Part shown: positions 1 through 12,879 of the stretch, piece by piece
How the letters are laid out: each line of letters begins with the position of its first letter
Numbering within the stretch: the stretch's first letter is position 1
DNA from: Branchiostoma lanceolatum
Lineage: Eukaryota; Chordata; Leptocardii; Amphioxiformes; Branchiostomatidae
Assembly (NCBI RefSeq): GCF_035083965.1
Contig: NC_089732.1
Span: 15,259,424 to 15,323,423, forward strand
DNA: 64,000 bases
Reading direction: 5' to 3'
Made by a program: the position numbers and the translations under genes
Notes under the pieces: model-generated
Database searches by the model: none
What the model was told of the DNA's origin: nothing
Seen by the model: the letters and a program-made list of their open reading frames with translations, nothing else

Positions 1-22
1 GCCCTATTTGATAATCTTTTAA

Positions 23-677
23 CCCAATCTAGACCGGGGGGGGGGGTAAAAGTGCCCGCGCCAACTTTGACATCGTATAACTGCCAAACGACGTATGGTA
101 GGACTACCAAACTTGCTGACTTTTCCTAGAATTTAGTTAGCAAAAATATTATGATAAAAGTATAAGTTTATCATTTTTCGTGTTGCCATGGCAACGGGTT
201 TCTGAAGAGGCATTTTATGCAAATGTCACTAATGTCGATAAAAACATAGTTGTTTCCAATGTTTTCTTGCTCAACAACACTAGTTTCCTACATGTATAAC
301 ATCACATGTGATTTAATGTAACTGCCACGATTAAATATTCATAAATTATGCAAACAACACATGACGTCATTCTCCGACGTCAATTTGACGTCAACTTAGT
401 CACCACTGACGTCAAATGTCTTGGCACACCTTTAAATCAATAAAACGCACTATTTTGTCTTATTTTTAGAAATTATGGGAATTCCCTATTTAGCCAATAA
501 AATCACATCGATGATGTCATAATTACGTCATATTACGTCATAACGTCACCAAAATTACAGGAATTATAAAACTTTACGTGAGCATCACTCCCTTGGTGAT
601 TATACAGCTTACCGTTCGGAAGTTATGATGGCCCCCCCCCGTCCAAGAAGTCTAAAAAAAGCCCGGTCTAGATAGGG
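23..677. mobile_element. piggyBac-like MITE (655 bp, TTAA target duplication)
   Basis: Both ends carry an inverted repeat that begins CCC.ATCTAGACCGGG and reads out as CCCGGTCTAGATAGGG. Each end is flanked by TTAA (19-22 and 678-681). TTAA duplication with CCC..GGG termini is the established signature of the piggyBac superfamily. No open frame of useful length lies inside, so it is non-autonomous. The interior holds a G run near 39-47, a C run near 632-640 and many TGACGTCA / TTACGTCA-like words between 360 and 550. Confidence 0.8.
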
Positions 678-1052
678 TTAAAGACATGACATTGACATAT
701 CTACTTGCATATAATAGAGAATGTCTACACTGAATTAGTAGTTTTGCAAATAAAAAAACATCAAAAGCCGGACAAACATATACGCCATAATAAGGCACTT
801 ACCCTCTTGTATGTATATGATCGAATCGTCCAGACCCTTGCGACAGTTCCACAAAGTGCAAGTATGTATCTGTTGCACATGTGTATTATGTGATCGTAAA
901 CCCTGCACCAATTGATGATCATCACTAGAAATACTGTCATTTCAGGGGGAATTTCTGACCTATAAAACATCATTTAATATATGTATGCATATAATACGTA
1001 GTATATTGATAAGACAGACTTTATAACATGATGTGAAGTGAAATTATTCATT

Positions 1053-3474
1053 TCAAAACCACGTTGATTCGGTCGAAGCACACATTCTTGGTCGAATCCT
1101 ATTACTGCATTCTCCATCTTGATTTTGTTTTGTGCCGCCTTCTTGAATATCACCATGTGGGCCCCGTGAGCACGCATGCGCAGCGGCCCAGGGCTGCCTT
1201 TCCCCGCTCCCAAAGACGCCATAGAACAGAGCCGTGGCAGCAAACACACAGGCAATAATCAGGACAACATGGGACCACTCTTCACTCGTCTGAAAACAGA
1301 TATTTAAATCCCAGTTAAACCTGTAACGTTTTATAAAATGATACGTGTAAGTGTACATGTGTTCTCTGCAAATTTACACCAATTTATTTTTCAAACCTTC
1401 CACAACTTTCAAATCATTTGGAAAATATTTGAATTAGTTCTTCATCACGGTAAAATGAACAAAGGCAGTTAAGAGCAAAAGAGATAAAGGGTACAGAAAA
1501 AAAAGACATTTTTGCATAGAAAAGCACAAATGCGAATATAGCTAAAGCAAAATCAATTGCGATGAAGCATGGCTCTGTTTCTTCCAGCTAACAATTATAA
1601 AATGAGGCTTCGCCATGGCTAAACGTTTGTAAATAATCTTTATGATGGTACTTGTGTTTGATACAGATGCATATCTATACTAGTTATGCACACTTGTACG
1701 TACTTTGTTCCTGGTAAGTGCTGTTACCAGGAGTGGGAACGCGATTCCCACCACACGACACGGAACCCGACATATCCCACCTAGCACGCTGGCGAAGCGG
1801 GGGGCAATGTCAAACGGGTTGGCATCAGCAACTGCAAACAACAAACACGACTTAATCTGTAATGAGGAATGGACTAATCTCAAACTCAAAAAAAATCACT
1901 CATGAATTTTCAACGGCATCACTCGGTCTTCATCAGCTATTTGACCTGTAGTCACGTGCTTTCGCACGTGTGACGTTAGCACTGGGTCAGAGTTCGTAGG
2001 AAGTCAGTGACCCCGCCCGACCCGGCTGAGAGAAGGTAGGTATAACCTGATGTAGCTGGCCTCCTTTACTTCTCTCACTCCTCGACTTCCGACCTAATTA
2101 TGTATTTTACTGAATTTTAATGCAAAGTCTAGGTGAAACTGCTTGATGGCTACATAGTCGGCTCTTATAAAAATGTTCATGTTCAGATGTAGTGCATTTT
2201 AATCTCAATAACGGGAATAGAATGGGTGAGTCCGTCTCGTCTTGCCATACGTTTGGAATAAACATTCTATTATAAATCTGGATCAACAAAGTCAGTAGAC
2301 TAACCCCAATGACCCGCCAGCTCAGGATGTTCCTGTCAATAGGAATGTTGTTTGCAATATTGTACACACACCATTACCAGTGGATAAGCACCATATTGTA
2401 TAACCCTGAAGAGCCCAGTGGCTATAGAAAAGCAGATGAGTACTTCCCCTATACGTGAAAAGATGGGAGGATTTTTTTTTACCTTTCTTAGATAACGTAT
2501 CTTTTGCATCAAGCAATGTACAACCAGGTTACACACACTGCTTGTCGTCAGGCATACTTTTGAACCCACCTGCTGCCCTAGCTGCAGAACTCCCGTAAGC
2601 TGCGGCGACAAAACAGGCTGCCACGACTGAGTTGGAGGTAAATGTAGCCACAAGTAGACATCCAGAAACACCAAGGCAGCCTTGGTTAGTAAAGAGAAAA
2701 GACATATGCATATGCTATCATTAAGAAAGTCCATTTCTTTTGACGCAAAACACTATGGAAAATTATTCAAAATTCTTCCAACAACAATCAAAACAAAATA
2801 TAGAAGAGTCCACTCATCGAGTTTTTAAACATTGTTCTGGTCTTCCTCATTATCGGGGTAACATAGAAATCGGCCGTCATTGGATGATAAATAAGTAAGA
2901 ATGATAAGATTTTTTGTGCCTTATCTCTTTGTATTTTTACATTTCCTCCCCCGTTTTGTTTTCATTTTTTTGAACATGCCTAACAGCACGTGTGCCTGGA
3001 AAGGTTTTAATATTTTGAGCATACTGTTACTGTACCTGTCACAGCCAGAGCTTTCCGGGCGATCGTTGTTGAAAAGCGCTTGCTCAAACGGTTTCCGACC
3101 AAAGCGAATAGCGGTTCTAAAGCGCCAAATATCAGTACAGGAATCCCGGCCAGCACGCCTACCTAATATGAACATGGCAAATATGAACATATGATACCAG
3201 TACCTTACTCCTAAATATAAAGACATGGTGATTACATGGGACTGACTCACTCATCTTAATGAATCATATCATGAAATGGGTAAAGTCAAATTTCGAAATA
3301 CAAAACAAGTAAAGTTGAATAAGCAAAAATCACAAGCTTGTTGCTTAACTTTTTGTTTGCTTACTTGGTCACTTCATTTACAATCTTTATTGACACAACA
3401 AAAGTACAGCGACTTTCGTAAGGTCTATCACATAAACGTATGGTACTTCAATTAAACATGCACACACACACACG

Positions 3475-3512
<38 letters not shown>

Positions 3513-6500
3513 CACACACACACACGTACACACACACACATACGTACATACAAACCTACCAGCTCGATACTTGCTCCAAAGTTTTGGTTGAAGTACAGAG
3601 GTAGAATATTTGGTTCCCACCAGTAGGCCGCCACTAGTAGCAGCATGAAGGCCCAAACGGCGGGGGATGCGAAGATGCGACGAAAAGGTATACTTTTCTA
3701 TAAGACAAAATGGAGATTTCTAACATTTATATGATTATTTGGTGATCTCAATTTTGTATCAATATGTTTTGGTAAATTGATGAAAGAAATCAACAATTCT
3801 TTGGACGTTTGCGTTATGCCGTGTTCCGACATTTTGGTAATACAATTGAGTGAATCTGAAGTAACTGAATGGATAAATGTTGCCATAGTTATATTTATGT
3901 TCGCACTATGCTCTTTGTTTTGTCTTCATCCTGCTCATTTGTTTTGCTGACATCATCGTCTTTCCTCCTGGTCATTCCTTCAAATCCGACCAGTAGGGCT
4001 GTCCATGTTATGCCAAGGCCTCCTGTGTAGCACATATAGTTAAGAACAAATCTCATAAATCATAGAATTTCATCGAATTCTATGTGGCCACGTACTACTA
4101 CAAGTGCGTTGCTTCATTAGGCAGAAACAGTTTGTTCCGTTTATCCAGGTCAATGACATATCATTACAATAATAAATCAAGAGCCTACAGAAAAAAATAA
4201 CTTAGAGATATCTAACATTACTGTATCACGCTACATAATGGGTATTTAAGTCATATGTGACTCAGATTCAGACTCACCGAAAACGTAAAATGGTGCCTGC
4301 CAGACCAGCCGTTGTGTTATGAAGCCGGTCGCGATTATTCCAAGGAACTGGCCGAGGTAGAGCCCTAAAAGATACAAAGATTACAAATATACACAAAAAA
4401 GCCAAAGTTATTAGGCACGTGAAAAGAAGCAAAGAACAAGCCAGCGTCATCATCTATGAACACCAATGCACGAATATCCACGCATTGGCCGACCTCGATA
4501 AACACATGCCCTTGCCCAAGACTCTCGGATGACAAGAATTAAGGGTTAATAATAGAACGGTCGAACGGGTGTGTTATGGCGTCATAACACATGGGCAATG
4601 GAGGCCTCTGATTGTTCGACGCCATCCGGCTATGTGATAATGGACTTTGTCCGTGAAATCAGCCGACATGATGCTGATGATAATGACGACGATATAGTTA
4701 CAATAGATTACATCTTATAGATGTTATTGCATTACACAGTATTAAACAACCTCGTTACCTCCAATGACGAATGGGGAAACCTTTGCACTTTGCATCGGCA
4801 GCAAGCGCTCACTGAGAACGCCATAAGCAGCGGGCTCACACAATCCCTGCAAATCGTAAAAACATTACATATATATCAAAAGATCTACCACCTAGATAAC
4901 CAAAGGATGACCATCTGACCTTACTTGTTTCAATGTGCGTATGACTCCGTCTTCCTAGATTATATTTGATACTATATTTGAGTCAAATAATGCATGTCAA
5001 GATAGCGTTGAAGATGAATATCACTTCCTAATGACATGCCCCGCATATACTGTAGATAGACAAAATGAATGGATATGATCACATGTAAATCCAGTAAACC
5101 CTTGCCAAAGGCAAACACAGACATTTTTAATCTATGTCTTGCCCCGACACCATATCTAAGTACTTAGGCCAATACATATGTAGCGTTTTACAAAAGAGAG
5201 AATGTACTGTAACATACAAAAACGTGTAACGTATATTACATCGGTACGCCATTTACGTTTTATCTTGTAGTTATTGTATTGATTGCCTTGTCATTCTTGC
5301 CATACATTGTGCCACGTTCGATTGTCGAGCAATAAAGTTCATTCATTCATTCATTCAATTATTGGAAAATATAAGACTTGAAGGTAGAAATATATATCTG
5401 TATCGTTCCACCAGGTACTATCTTCATGTGCCAGAGCCTTGATTGACCACGTGACAGAAACTAATTCAATTGTCTCCTTATAATGATATGCAGTTGAGTT
5501 CTCTTGATGAATAGTGTACAGACCTAAAAGGATTTGCATATATGTAAAATACTTTACCTCTGCCAATCCTGCTACAACGCGATGGGCTACTGCAGCTTCG
5601 AAGTGTTGAAAAACAAATGGTGCTGCCATGTGGACAACAGAACTGACACCGACTGAGAACAACAGCACCCTAAAAATTCAATATACTTTAATCATTCTTG
5701 CTTTTTTTTCTTTCCTTTTTCTTCATTTCGTTCTTTCTTTCTTGAAAAATAACAAGATATCTAATATAGTTAGTTCATGATTAATCCTTCTCCACTACAT
5801 GGTGCTTTATATCTCCGTTTCAAAATCTCTCTTAGGCCACACAGCTCACAAAAAGGATTATATCAGGAAGACAATGGTGTGCTTCCAAATGCCATACTAT
5901 TTCCCAAATGCTGATTGTTAAGCAGAGAAATAAGAATGTACCACTTTTAACGTATTTGCTATGACTCGGCTGTGAATCGAACTTATGACCTACTGAATAC
6001 AAGGCAAACTCTAAATTACCTACCTAATAGCGGGATATCGATAGGCAAGGTAACCCCCGATGAAGCTCGATGGCAGCAACCCAATGTAGACGGAACTCAG
6101 TATCACTCCAACCTGGAACTGACTGTACTGTACCCGCGACTATAGCAAAACAACATGGACAAGCTCGATTGGCTCTGACAATAATTTTTTTCATGAAGAT
6201 ACCCATATTTGACATATAAAAAAGCTACTACTCTGTCAATACCAGTTGTTTGAGAGTGGCACAATGTAAGGTAGAATATTTTTTCACATTCCATAACTGT
6301 TGTTCCATACATAATACATAAACGATTTAACAACGTTTTTCTCAGTCAGACATTGAGTATGGCAACGTCTATTTTCCTGAGGCTGAGGCCTAAGGTCGCA
6401 AAGATCTTATCCGCCAAGCTTATGGACTACCCTTTGTGGTGTAGCCAAAAAAATTGGGAACGCATGCTTGGACTCTCACATAGGCGGCGCCAAAGCAAAA

Positions 6501-6805
6501 AAGAAATTTATCAGTAAAACCATCTTGCATTAGTCAGCAATATAATATCTAGAAATAGCGAGGAAATCCGTAAAAGGTTATGGCCACAAAACAAAATCCA
6601 GGCATCGAGGGTTTAGGACTAAACCGACCTTAGTTACGTTCAACTTGGTGTTTGTCGTGTTGTCACTCGAAGGTTCCTGCAGTTCCAGGAGAACCACCGA
6701 GACGCTGGTTCTCCCTGCGTACAGAAATAGAATCCCGCTGAAGAGTAGAACACACAGCAATCTGTTGGATGTGGGTATGGCCTCTGTTGAATGATCTTCT
6801 GCCAT
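1053..6805 (-). CDS. SLC17-family (sialin/VGLUT-like) major facilitator anion transporter, 11 coding exons
   Basis: Eleven minus-strand exons join in frame with GT-AG boundaries: 6638-6805, 6024-6127, 5558-5669, 4759-4846, 4278-4364, 3907-4022, 3556-3697, 3036-3158, 2570-2680, 1704-1831 and 1053-1289. They total 1416 bp (471 residues plus stop), close to the family's usual size of about 500. The order of hydrophobic segments follows SLC17 transporters, which move organic anions or phosphate using H+ or Na+ gradients or membrane potential. Landmarks are the TM4 region AHRVVAGLAEGLCEP, matching the family's R-x-L-x-GL-x-EG motif with its conserved Arg; ANPFDIAPRFASVLGG, matching the family's N-x-x-DIAPxxAG-x-L-x-G region; and EEWSHVV near the C-terminus, matching the family's W-x-x-VF. 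The His that follows the TM4 motif in sialin and VGLUTs is Tyr here. The exon 6 donor (GTGCGA at 3906) is weak; reading through it would stop after three codons. The ATG at 6805 follows a likely 3' splice site at 6823, so the 5'UTR is probably split. The C-terminal tail after the last helix is long and polar. The specific substrate cannot be called. Confidence 0.82.
3458..3545. repeat. (CA)n microsatellite
   Basis: An interrupted CA/CG dinucleotide run lies in the transporter intron immediately downstream (minus sense) of the exon 7 donor. The long cysteine- and valine-rich minus-strand frames over it are artefacts of the repeat. Confidence 0.9.
4990..5356 (+). mobile_element. 5'-truncated LINE 3' end with (ATTC)n tail
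   Basis: This lies in an intron of the transporter, on the opposite strand. A short frame reads VEDEYHFLMTCPAY, the C-terminal block typical of several non-LTR reverse transcriptases; stops follow. The segment ends GTCGAGCAATAAAGTTC followed by ATTC repeats, a tandem tail as many LINEs carry. The same 3' family, with a TTGAC tail, occurs at 11946-12090 and 41894-42192. Confidence 0.7.
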
Positions 6806-6934
6806 GGTGACAGTTACGACGTCTGTAAAATAAGATCAGATGGTTGCATTTACCATTCAAAAGTCGAATACCTTAGTTCGTCACGGAGTCACACCTGTCT
6901 GTTGATTTACTGTGAGGCATTTAACATGTCAAAG

Positions 6935-8163
6935 TTTCACCTCTGACATGCATTGTGGCCGTAATAAAAACAAGACAAATCATTGCTTTCTCATGAGTGC
7001 ACCTGATAGTTTCGTTGATATTTGATGGTACCAAATACATTCCTACTTATATAAATTTCTTTAAAAAAACTGACGTTTTAAACCGTCCTCAGATGTAATA
7101 GCTGAAAGATGCAACGTATTTGTCGTAAGATGTTGTATGATGAGGTCATGGTATTGTATATGACCACACCCAAGCTAACCTTTCATTGACCCCATGTCCT
7201 TACCTTACCTTAAACCTTAGATCCTCCCGTGTAGGTAAAAACAAAATATCACTCACAGAAATGCTGTCTTCTACAGGAATGGACTTAAGGCTACCACGTT
7301 GCTGTTTTTTTAAACTACAGTGTAGTACAGTGTGTCCATACTTCATTACTTTCTCCTTTTACATCTCCAGTTCAAAGGGTCATGCATAAAGTCGGTTGCG
7401 ACGAGCCAGAAAATTTATTAAGACTATTCCACTGAGGTAAGCTGTGAGTCTACATGCTGGAAGTTTTTTTTTCTATTTTTTTGTTTCCATTGTGTCATAA
7501 ATCCTTGTATTTTGTGGCAAACTATCACGATACAATAATCCAAGAGTAACTGTCACAGGTGTTTTCTACCTGACGACTTCTCCAGGTAGGTACTAAACCT
7601 CATCCTTCACCTTACCTATCTTTTGACCTCATATCAGGTCGTTGGGGCCGTGCGGTCCACTCGTTATGTACAAAGGGGTGGTATATAATTTGAGTTTTAC
7701 TTTCATGTTTTTTCTTGATGATTTATATGTGCTAGAGTATAGCGGGTGCGCCTTATAGATACATCAAGGGGCCACAGCATCTAGCCTAGGCACATAGGTA
7801 GTAAGCTACATTCCTTTAACGACCTCTACCGGGAGGTGTTCAGCTTGGTAGAGGTGAATATGGCTACTCTTGCATTCGAAGCTGTACGTGTAAACAGTCA
7901 TTTTGGAACAATTTCTCCTGAATGATTTCTTTGTCATTAAGCACACTTTTGCTTCTTATTAACTTCTCCATAAACCCCAAGCTGTTGTCTTTGTAGATAG
8001 ATACATACTAGGTACTGAATAATCTATGGCAGTCATATAAGTTTGAAAATAGGGGAACGGTTTTTTGGTGAACGCTTATTTTCCTGAATAAATTGTATCA
8101 GAACATTTTTTCTAGATGATAAATTCTTTGTAACATACTCAAGGACCTACTTTCTGCTATCTT
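6935..8163. repeat. Tandem duplication, copy 1 (about 1.23 kb)
   Basis: The segment recurs immediately downstream at 8164-9395 with only a few substitutions and small indels, all near the start. From about 7390 to 8163 I see no difference from the second copy. It lies upstream of the transporter's first coding exon. No gene is recognised inside; a 67-residue frame is present in both copies but has no sign of selection or homology. Confidence 0.85.
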
Positions 8164-9395
8164 TTTCACCTCTGACATGCATTGTGGCCGTAATAAAAAC
8201 AAGGCAAATCATTGCTTTCTCATGAGTGCACCTGATAGTTTCGTTGATATGTGATGGTACCAAATACATTCCTACTTATATAAATTTCTTTAAAAAATAC
8301 TGTGACGTTTTAAACCGTCCTCAGATGTAATAGCTGAAAGATGCAACGTATTTTTTGTAAGATGTTGTATGATGAGGTCATGGTATTGTATATGACCACA
8401 CCCAAGCTTACCTTACATTGACCCCATGTCCTTACCTTACCTTAAACCTTAGATCCTCCAGTGTAGGTAAAAACGAAATATCACTCACAGAAATGCTGTC
8501 TTCTACAGGAATGGACTTAAGGCTACCACGTTGCTGTTTTTTAAAACTACAGTGTAGTACAATGTGTCCATACTTCATTACTTTCTCCTTTTACATCTCC
8601 AGTTCAAAGGGTCATGCATAAAGTCGGTTGCGACGAGCCAGAAAATTTATTAAGACTATTCCACTGAGGTAAGCTGTGAGTCTACATGCTGGAAGTTTTT
8701 TTTTCTATTTTTTTGTTTCCATTGTGTCATAAATCCTTGTATTTTGTGGCAAACTATCACGATACAATAATCCAAGAGTAACTGTCACAGGTGTTTTCTA
8801 CCTGACGACTTCTCCAGGTAGGTACTAAACCTCATCCTTCACCTTACCTATCTTTTGACCTCATATCAGGTCGTTGGGGCCGTGCGGTCCACTCGTTATG
8901 TACAAAGGGGTGGTATATAATTTGAGTTTTACTTTCATGTTTTTTCTTGATGATTTATATGTGCTAGAGTATAGCGGGTGCGCCTTATAGATACATCAAG
9001 GGGCCACAGCATCTAGCCTAGGCACATAGGTAGTAAGCTACATTCCTTTAACGACCTCTACCGGGAGGTGTTCAGCTTGGTAGAGGTGAATATGGCTACT
9101 CTTGCATTCGAAGCTGTACGTGTAAACAGTCATTTTGGAACAATTTCTCCTGAATGATTTCTTTGTCATTAAGCACACTTTTGCTTCTTATTAACTTCTC
9201 CATAAACCCCAAGCTGTTGTCTTTGTAGATAGATACATACTAGGTACTGAATAATCTATGGCAGTCATATAAGTTTGAAAATAGGGGAACGGTTTTTTGG
9301 TGAACGCTTATTTTCCTGAATAAATTGTATCAGAACATTTTTTCTAGATGATAAATTCTTTGTAACATACTCAAGGACCTACTTTCTGCTATCTT
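8164..9395. repeat. Tandem duplication, copy 2 (about 1.23 kb)
   Basis: Second copy of the block starting at 6935. The junction repeats the sequence TTTCACCTCTGACATGC. Near-identity implies recent duplication, recent gene conversion, or two haplotypes placed side by side in the assembly. Confidence 0.85.
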
Positions 9396-11945
9396 TTTCA
9401 TGGTAACAATGTCTGAGTCTATTTTCCACTGCTAGGTTCCGTTTTAGTGAAAAGAATGTAGTCCCAAACGTAACTAAGTTTGTAAATTCCATCCTAATTT
9501 TAGGAAACTCTTTCAGAATCATGGAAGGCAATGAACCTGGTGCAGCATGCACTACAGTTTCCAACATGGTCCATGGTTTGAAATATTTCCGGTGGAATCC
9601 CTTTACGTATCCGCCGGGATCCGAGGCCATTTCGTGCAGTGTTACTTAGTTAGTATATACTAGTAGTAGTAGTTGTTGTTGTTGTTGTTGTTTTAGACGT
9701 AGTAGTAGTAGAATAAGCAGTTAAGTAGTAGTAGTTATTTTATTTTATTTTAATTAAATTAAATTTACTGTAGTAGTAGTATATTAGTAGTGGTGGCAGT
9801 AGTAGTAGTCAAAGGAAACAGACCGGGCAACGTAACGGCTTTCTACCACTGTAACAGCATTTGCTTGGAAATTACAATAAAATGATATTCACCCGACTAA
9901 CCAGGAGAGGAAGACGTCCTTGACTGGCTACACCATCAGCGATGTGGTGCGGAGTGGAGTTGAAGTCCCCAGCAGCAGTGTTGGGGTTTACGCAGGAGAC
10001 GAGGAATGTTACCTTCTGTACAGGCCCCTCTTTGAGCCTATCATAAAGTAACCCTTTTTCCATTATCCTTGACGGTACAATCGTCCTCTCACTTCACTTG
10101 GGAGAGTACACTCAACTTACTTCTGGTACATTTGCCAGCATTTAATCGCTGATGCTTTCGCCTTCGAGTAGCTGATGCTTTCGCATCATCTCCTTTGGAT
10201 AATAAAAGTGGACTTTTATGAGTGAATTATTGAATATCAACATGATCAATCGTCAAAAGCTTATACTATTTACATGAGACCACAGCAGCTGTTATGAATT
10301 TTTAACGATCTGTATAACAATGAAATTTGATTAATGTCCTATTTGGAGCAATTGATGACACTTCAAGGACCATTGAGTGCCATTAGAATGATGAAATAGC
10401 ACCTGTAAAAACGGGGCTGACGTTTTAAATATTCATATAGGCAAAGGAAACATTTTCTGGTCGAGTAAAAGTGACCATTCCTACGTTTAGCCGTTTGTCT
10501 GAAACTCCAGTATTGTAGTGTTCCTGCAACGTGACCTCGGGTAACCCGAATGGAACACGTGTTCGATGGCCAACTGCAGATTGAACGGATCCAAAAGTGG
10601 CCAAATAACATCAATAAAATGATTTTAAAGTCCTATACAACAAAAATGAAAAAAGACGCCTTTGTCCTTGCCTTGTGCTGTGTTGTAAATAATACCACCA
10701 TAAGGTGCATTTATCGACTACTCAAAGCAAAATATTTGAAACATTTCTCATACTTTGACAACATGTATCGAAATATTTTGGTTAATCTGTCCCATTTTTC
10801 TTCATCATTCCACGTCAGGGAATACCATGGAATTGATGAGATCCCTGCTCATGTATCCAACCTGGATCCTGGCTGTTTGACCTCCGTGATTCAGAACGAA
10901 GCACCAATCCCGTCTACCAGATGCAGAGTGGCCAGGAACCTGTCTGGATACGGTATGATGAGACTCAAAATTTGATTATCACGTTGAAGTGATTCATCAG
11001 TCACGTGTAATAACAGTTACAAGAATATCCATCAATCAGTGTTTTAGAAAATGTAACGAGATACACACCTCCAAATTTTCGATGTCTACTGTACATCTTG
11101 ATCACATCTTAATTATAACGACATCCAAATCTTCTTCACATCCACCCTTATGAAAACAATTTAACTTCGCCATGCTCATAGAGAAGCACAACAATTGCAA
11201 AGGAACTTTGTCCAGACTAGCGGAGCTCACATCAATGTCTTACAAGGTGATCATGAAGAAGGTTAAAAAAGATCTTAGCTTGGAAGTTTCTTATCATTAT
11301 AAAGCAAAGTTGAACTGTAATTTCCAACACATAAAATTGAACTTATGCAAATTCTCCAGTCTTTGTGATTGTGAACCGATTAACAATCCACCGGTTCTGC
11401 GACGTCACGTTATGCAATTAGAACATTTTTAATACATCTTTATGTCAATCTGCACAATATAATAAACATAAGTATCAACCAGAGCTACTTTGTGCATTTT
11501 CATAATACAATGATTTACACGTAATGGTATAGATAACTAAATTAAATGCATTTCCTAACATCTCTATTCATATCAAACAATAACATTCTAGGGAATTAGC
11601 ATACAAATAATATAACAGTATTTGTTGCTATTTCTCAAAAATATTTAAGCAGTTTGTCTTTCATCGTTTGATGCATTATTTGTCTTCTCCGCAAGGAGGT
11701 ACTTACAAAAGGTAGTTTCAAATTAGCTACTAGTAAATAGTTTACATGTTCGATATCACAAGTACTACATTTACATCATTATAAGAATATGTTTCCCGAG
11801 TTAGAACATAACAGCAAATCATAAGTTCCAAAAGGTTTATGTCTCTCGCCGTCTCTGCTAAGCGATGCTTGTAATGCCCTGGTGTAAATTACTCTTCTAG
11901 AAATCATTCCAAGGTTAAGAAAATGTGCGTTGAATGGAAAAATAT
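9396..11945. other. Gene-poor stretch with trinucleotide repeats
   Basis: No confident gene. From about 9655 to 9815 there are TAG/TTG trinucleotide runs and an ATTTT-rich tract. Minus-strand frames of 83 and 63 residues (9379-9630 and 9872-10063) and a plus-strand frame of 141 residues (10550-10975) are open, but I do not recognise them. The end of the 141-residue frame faintly resembles a phosphagen-kinase motif (see findings). Confidence 0.5.
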
Positions 11946-12864
11946 TTTAGTCAAGTCAAGTTTATTGCACAACAATTGCATCAGGTACAATGTACGGCAA
12001 ATAACATGGAATATTAACAACTACGGACTATCTATACTAGTGCACTAACCCTGACATCATTACTCGATACATAAGATAATGGCGTGATATATTTCACGTT
12101 ATGGCGCGGCTTCTCTTTTGCATAGCATTATATATGAATCGGCCTAGGTAGACAGATACAGAGTCAGGACATGACAGAAGTACATCAAATATTTCTCTAC
12201 TTGTTCCAGGTAGTGTTATTTCCTTCTTACATGTAATCATCAGTCTTTTCCTTTCTTCATTATAAGATCGACATATCATAAGGAAATGGTATTCATCTTC
12301 AATATTTTCTTTGCAGGTGGGACACATTCTCTTTTCGGCTGGTATATTTTTGTGACGACCCTTTTAAATTTCTAAGCAATGCGCACCAATTCTCAGCCTT
12401 GTTATGCTATTTGTAAAGGATTTGTTTTGAACTGCCAAAAGATAATTCTCCAGAGCGAAGGTTGTCTTAATTTTTGAATATGTTCCAAGTTTACTAAAAC
12501 TCCTAATCTTTTGTCTCCAGTTGGAAAGAAATGTGTCCTTCAGACGTTCCTTGAACATGTTACCAAAATAGTTGGCGTTGACATTAGGGTTTAGCCAAAT
12601 ATTTTGGAAACCGTGTCTTGACAGTATATCTTGTACATGGGTACTCCAGTCGTGTTCTTGTATAACAGCAGTGTCGTATGCTTTTTTAACAATTCTTTCG
12701 TTAGACATATTATGTAATCTTAGCCAATATTTAATCAGTCGTGTTTGAGTATCTATATACAGTGGAAACATACCTAACTCTCCGTTAAAGAAAAAAGGGA
12801 TAAGAGGGAGGGCAGGAATACGCAGTGTTGGGGGGCAACCGAGAGGTTTAGAGAGTGTAAGCAC
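11946..12864 (-). pseudogene. Decayed LINE 3' end (reverse transcriptase C-terminus)
   Basis: Reading the minus strand from 12864, one frame runs to 12094 and is interrupted by a single in-frame TAA at 12364-12366. It gives the C-terminal part of a non-LTR retrotransposon polyprotein: a basic segment with SNWRQKIRSFSKLGTY, then CPTCKENIEDEYHFLMIC, the Cys/His-bearing block common at the end of such proteins. The 3'UTR ends TTGTTGTGCAATAAACTTGA with a TTGAC-type tail at 11946-11957. Catalytic reverse transcriptase motifs are missing, so this is a 5'-truncated, dead copy. Confidence 0.78.
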
Positions 12865-12879
12865 GCGTCCTAGGACCCG

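Noticed and set aside
3387-3656. Cys/Val-rich minus-strand frames over 3.46-3.55 kb
   Set aside because: Translation of a CA microsatellite joined to a real transporter exon in the wrong frame.
7186-8621. Repeated 67-residue frames in the tandem copies
   Set aside because: They are the same sequence duplicated, so conservation is not evidence of coding.
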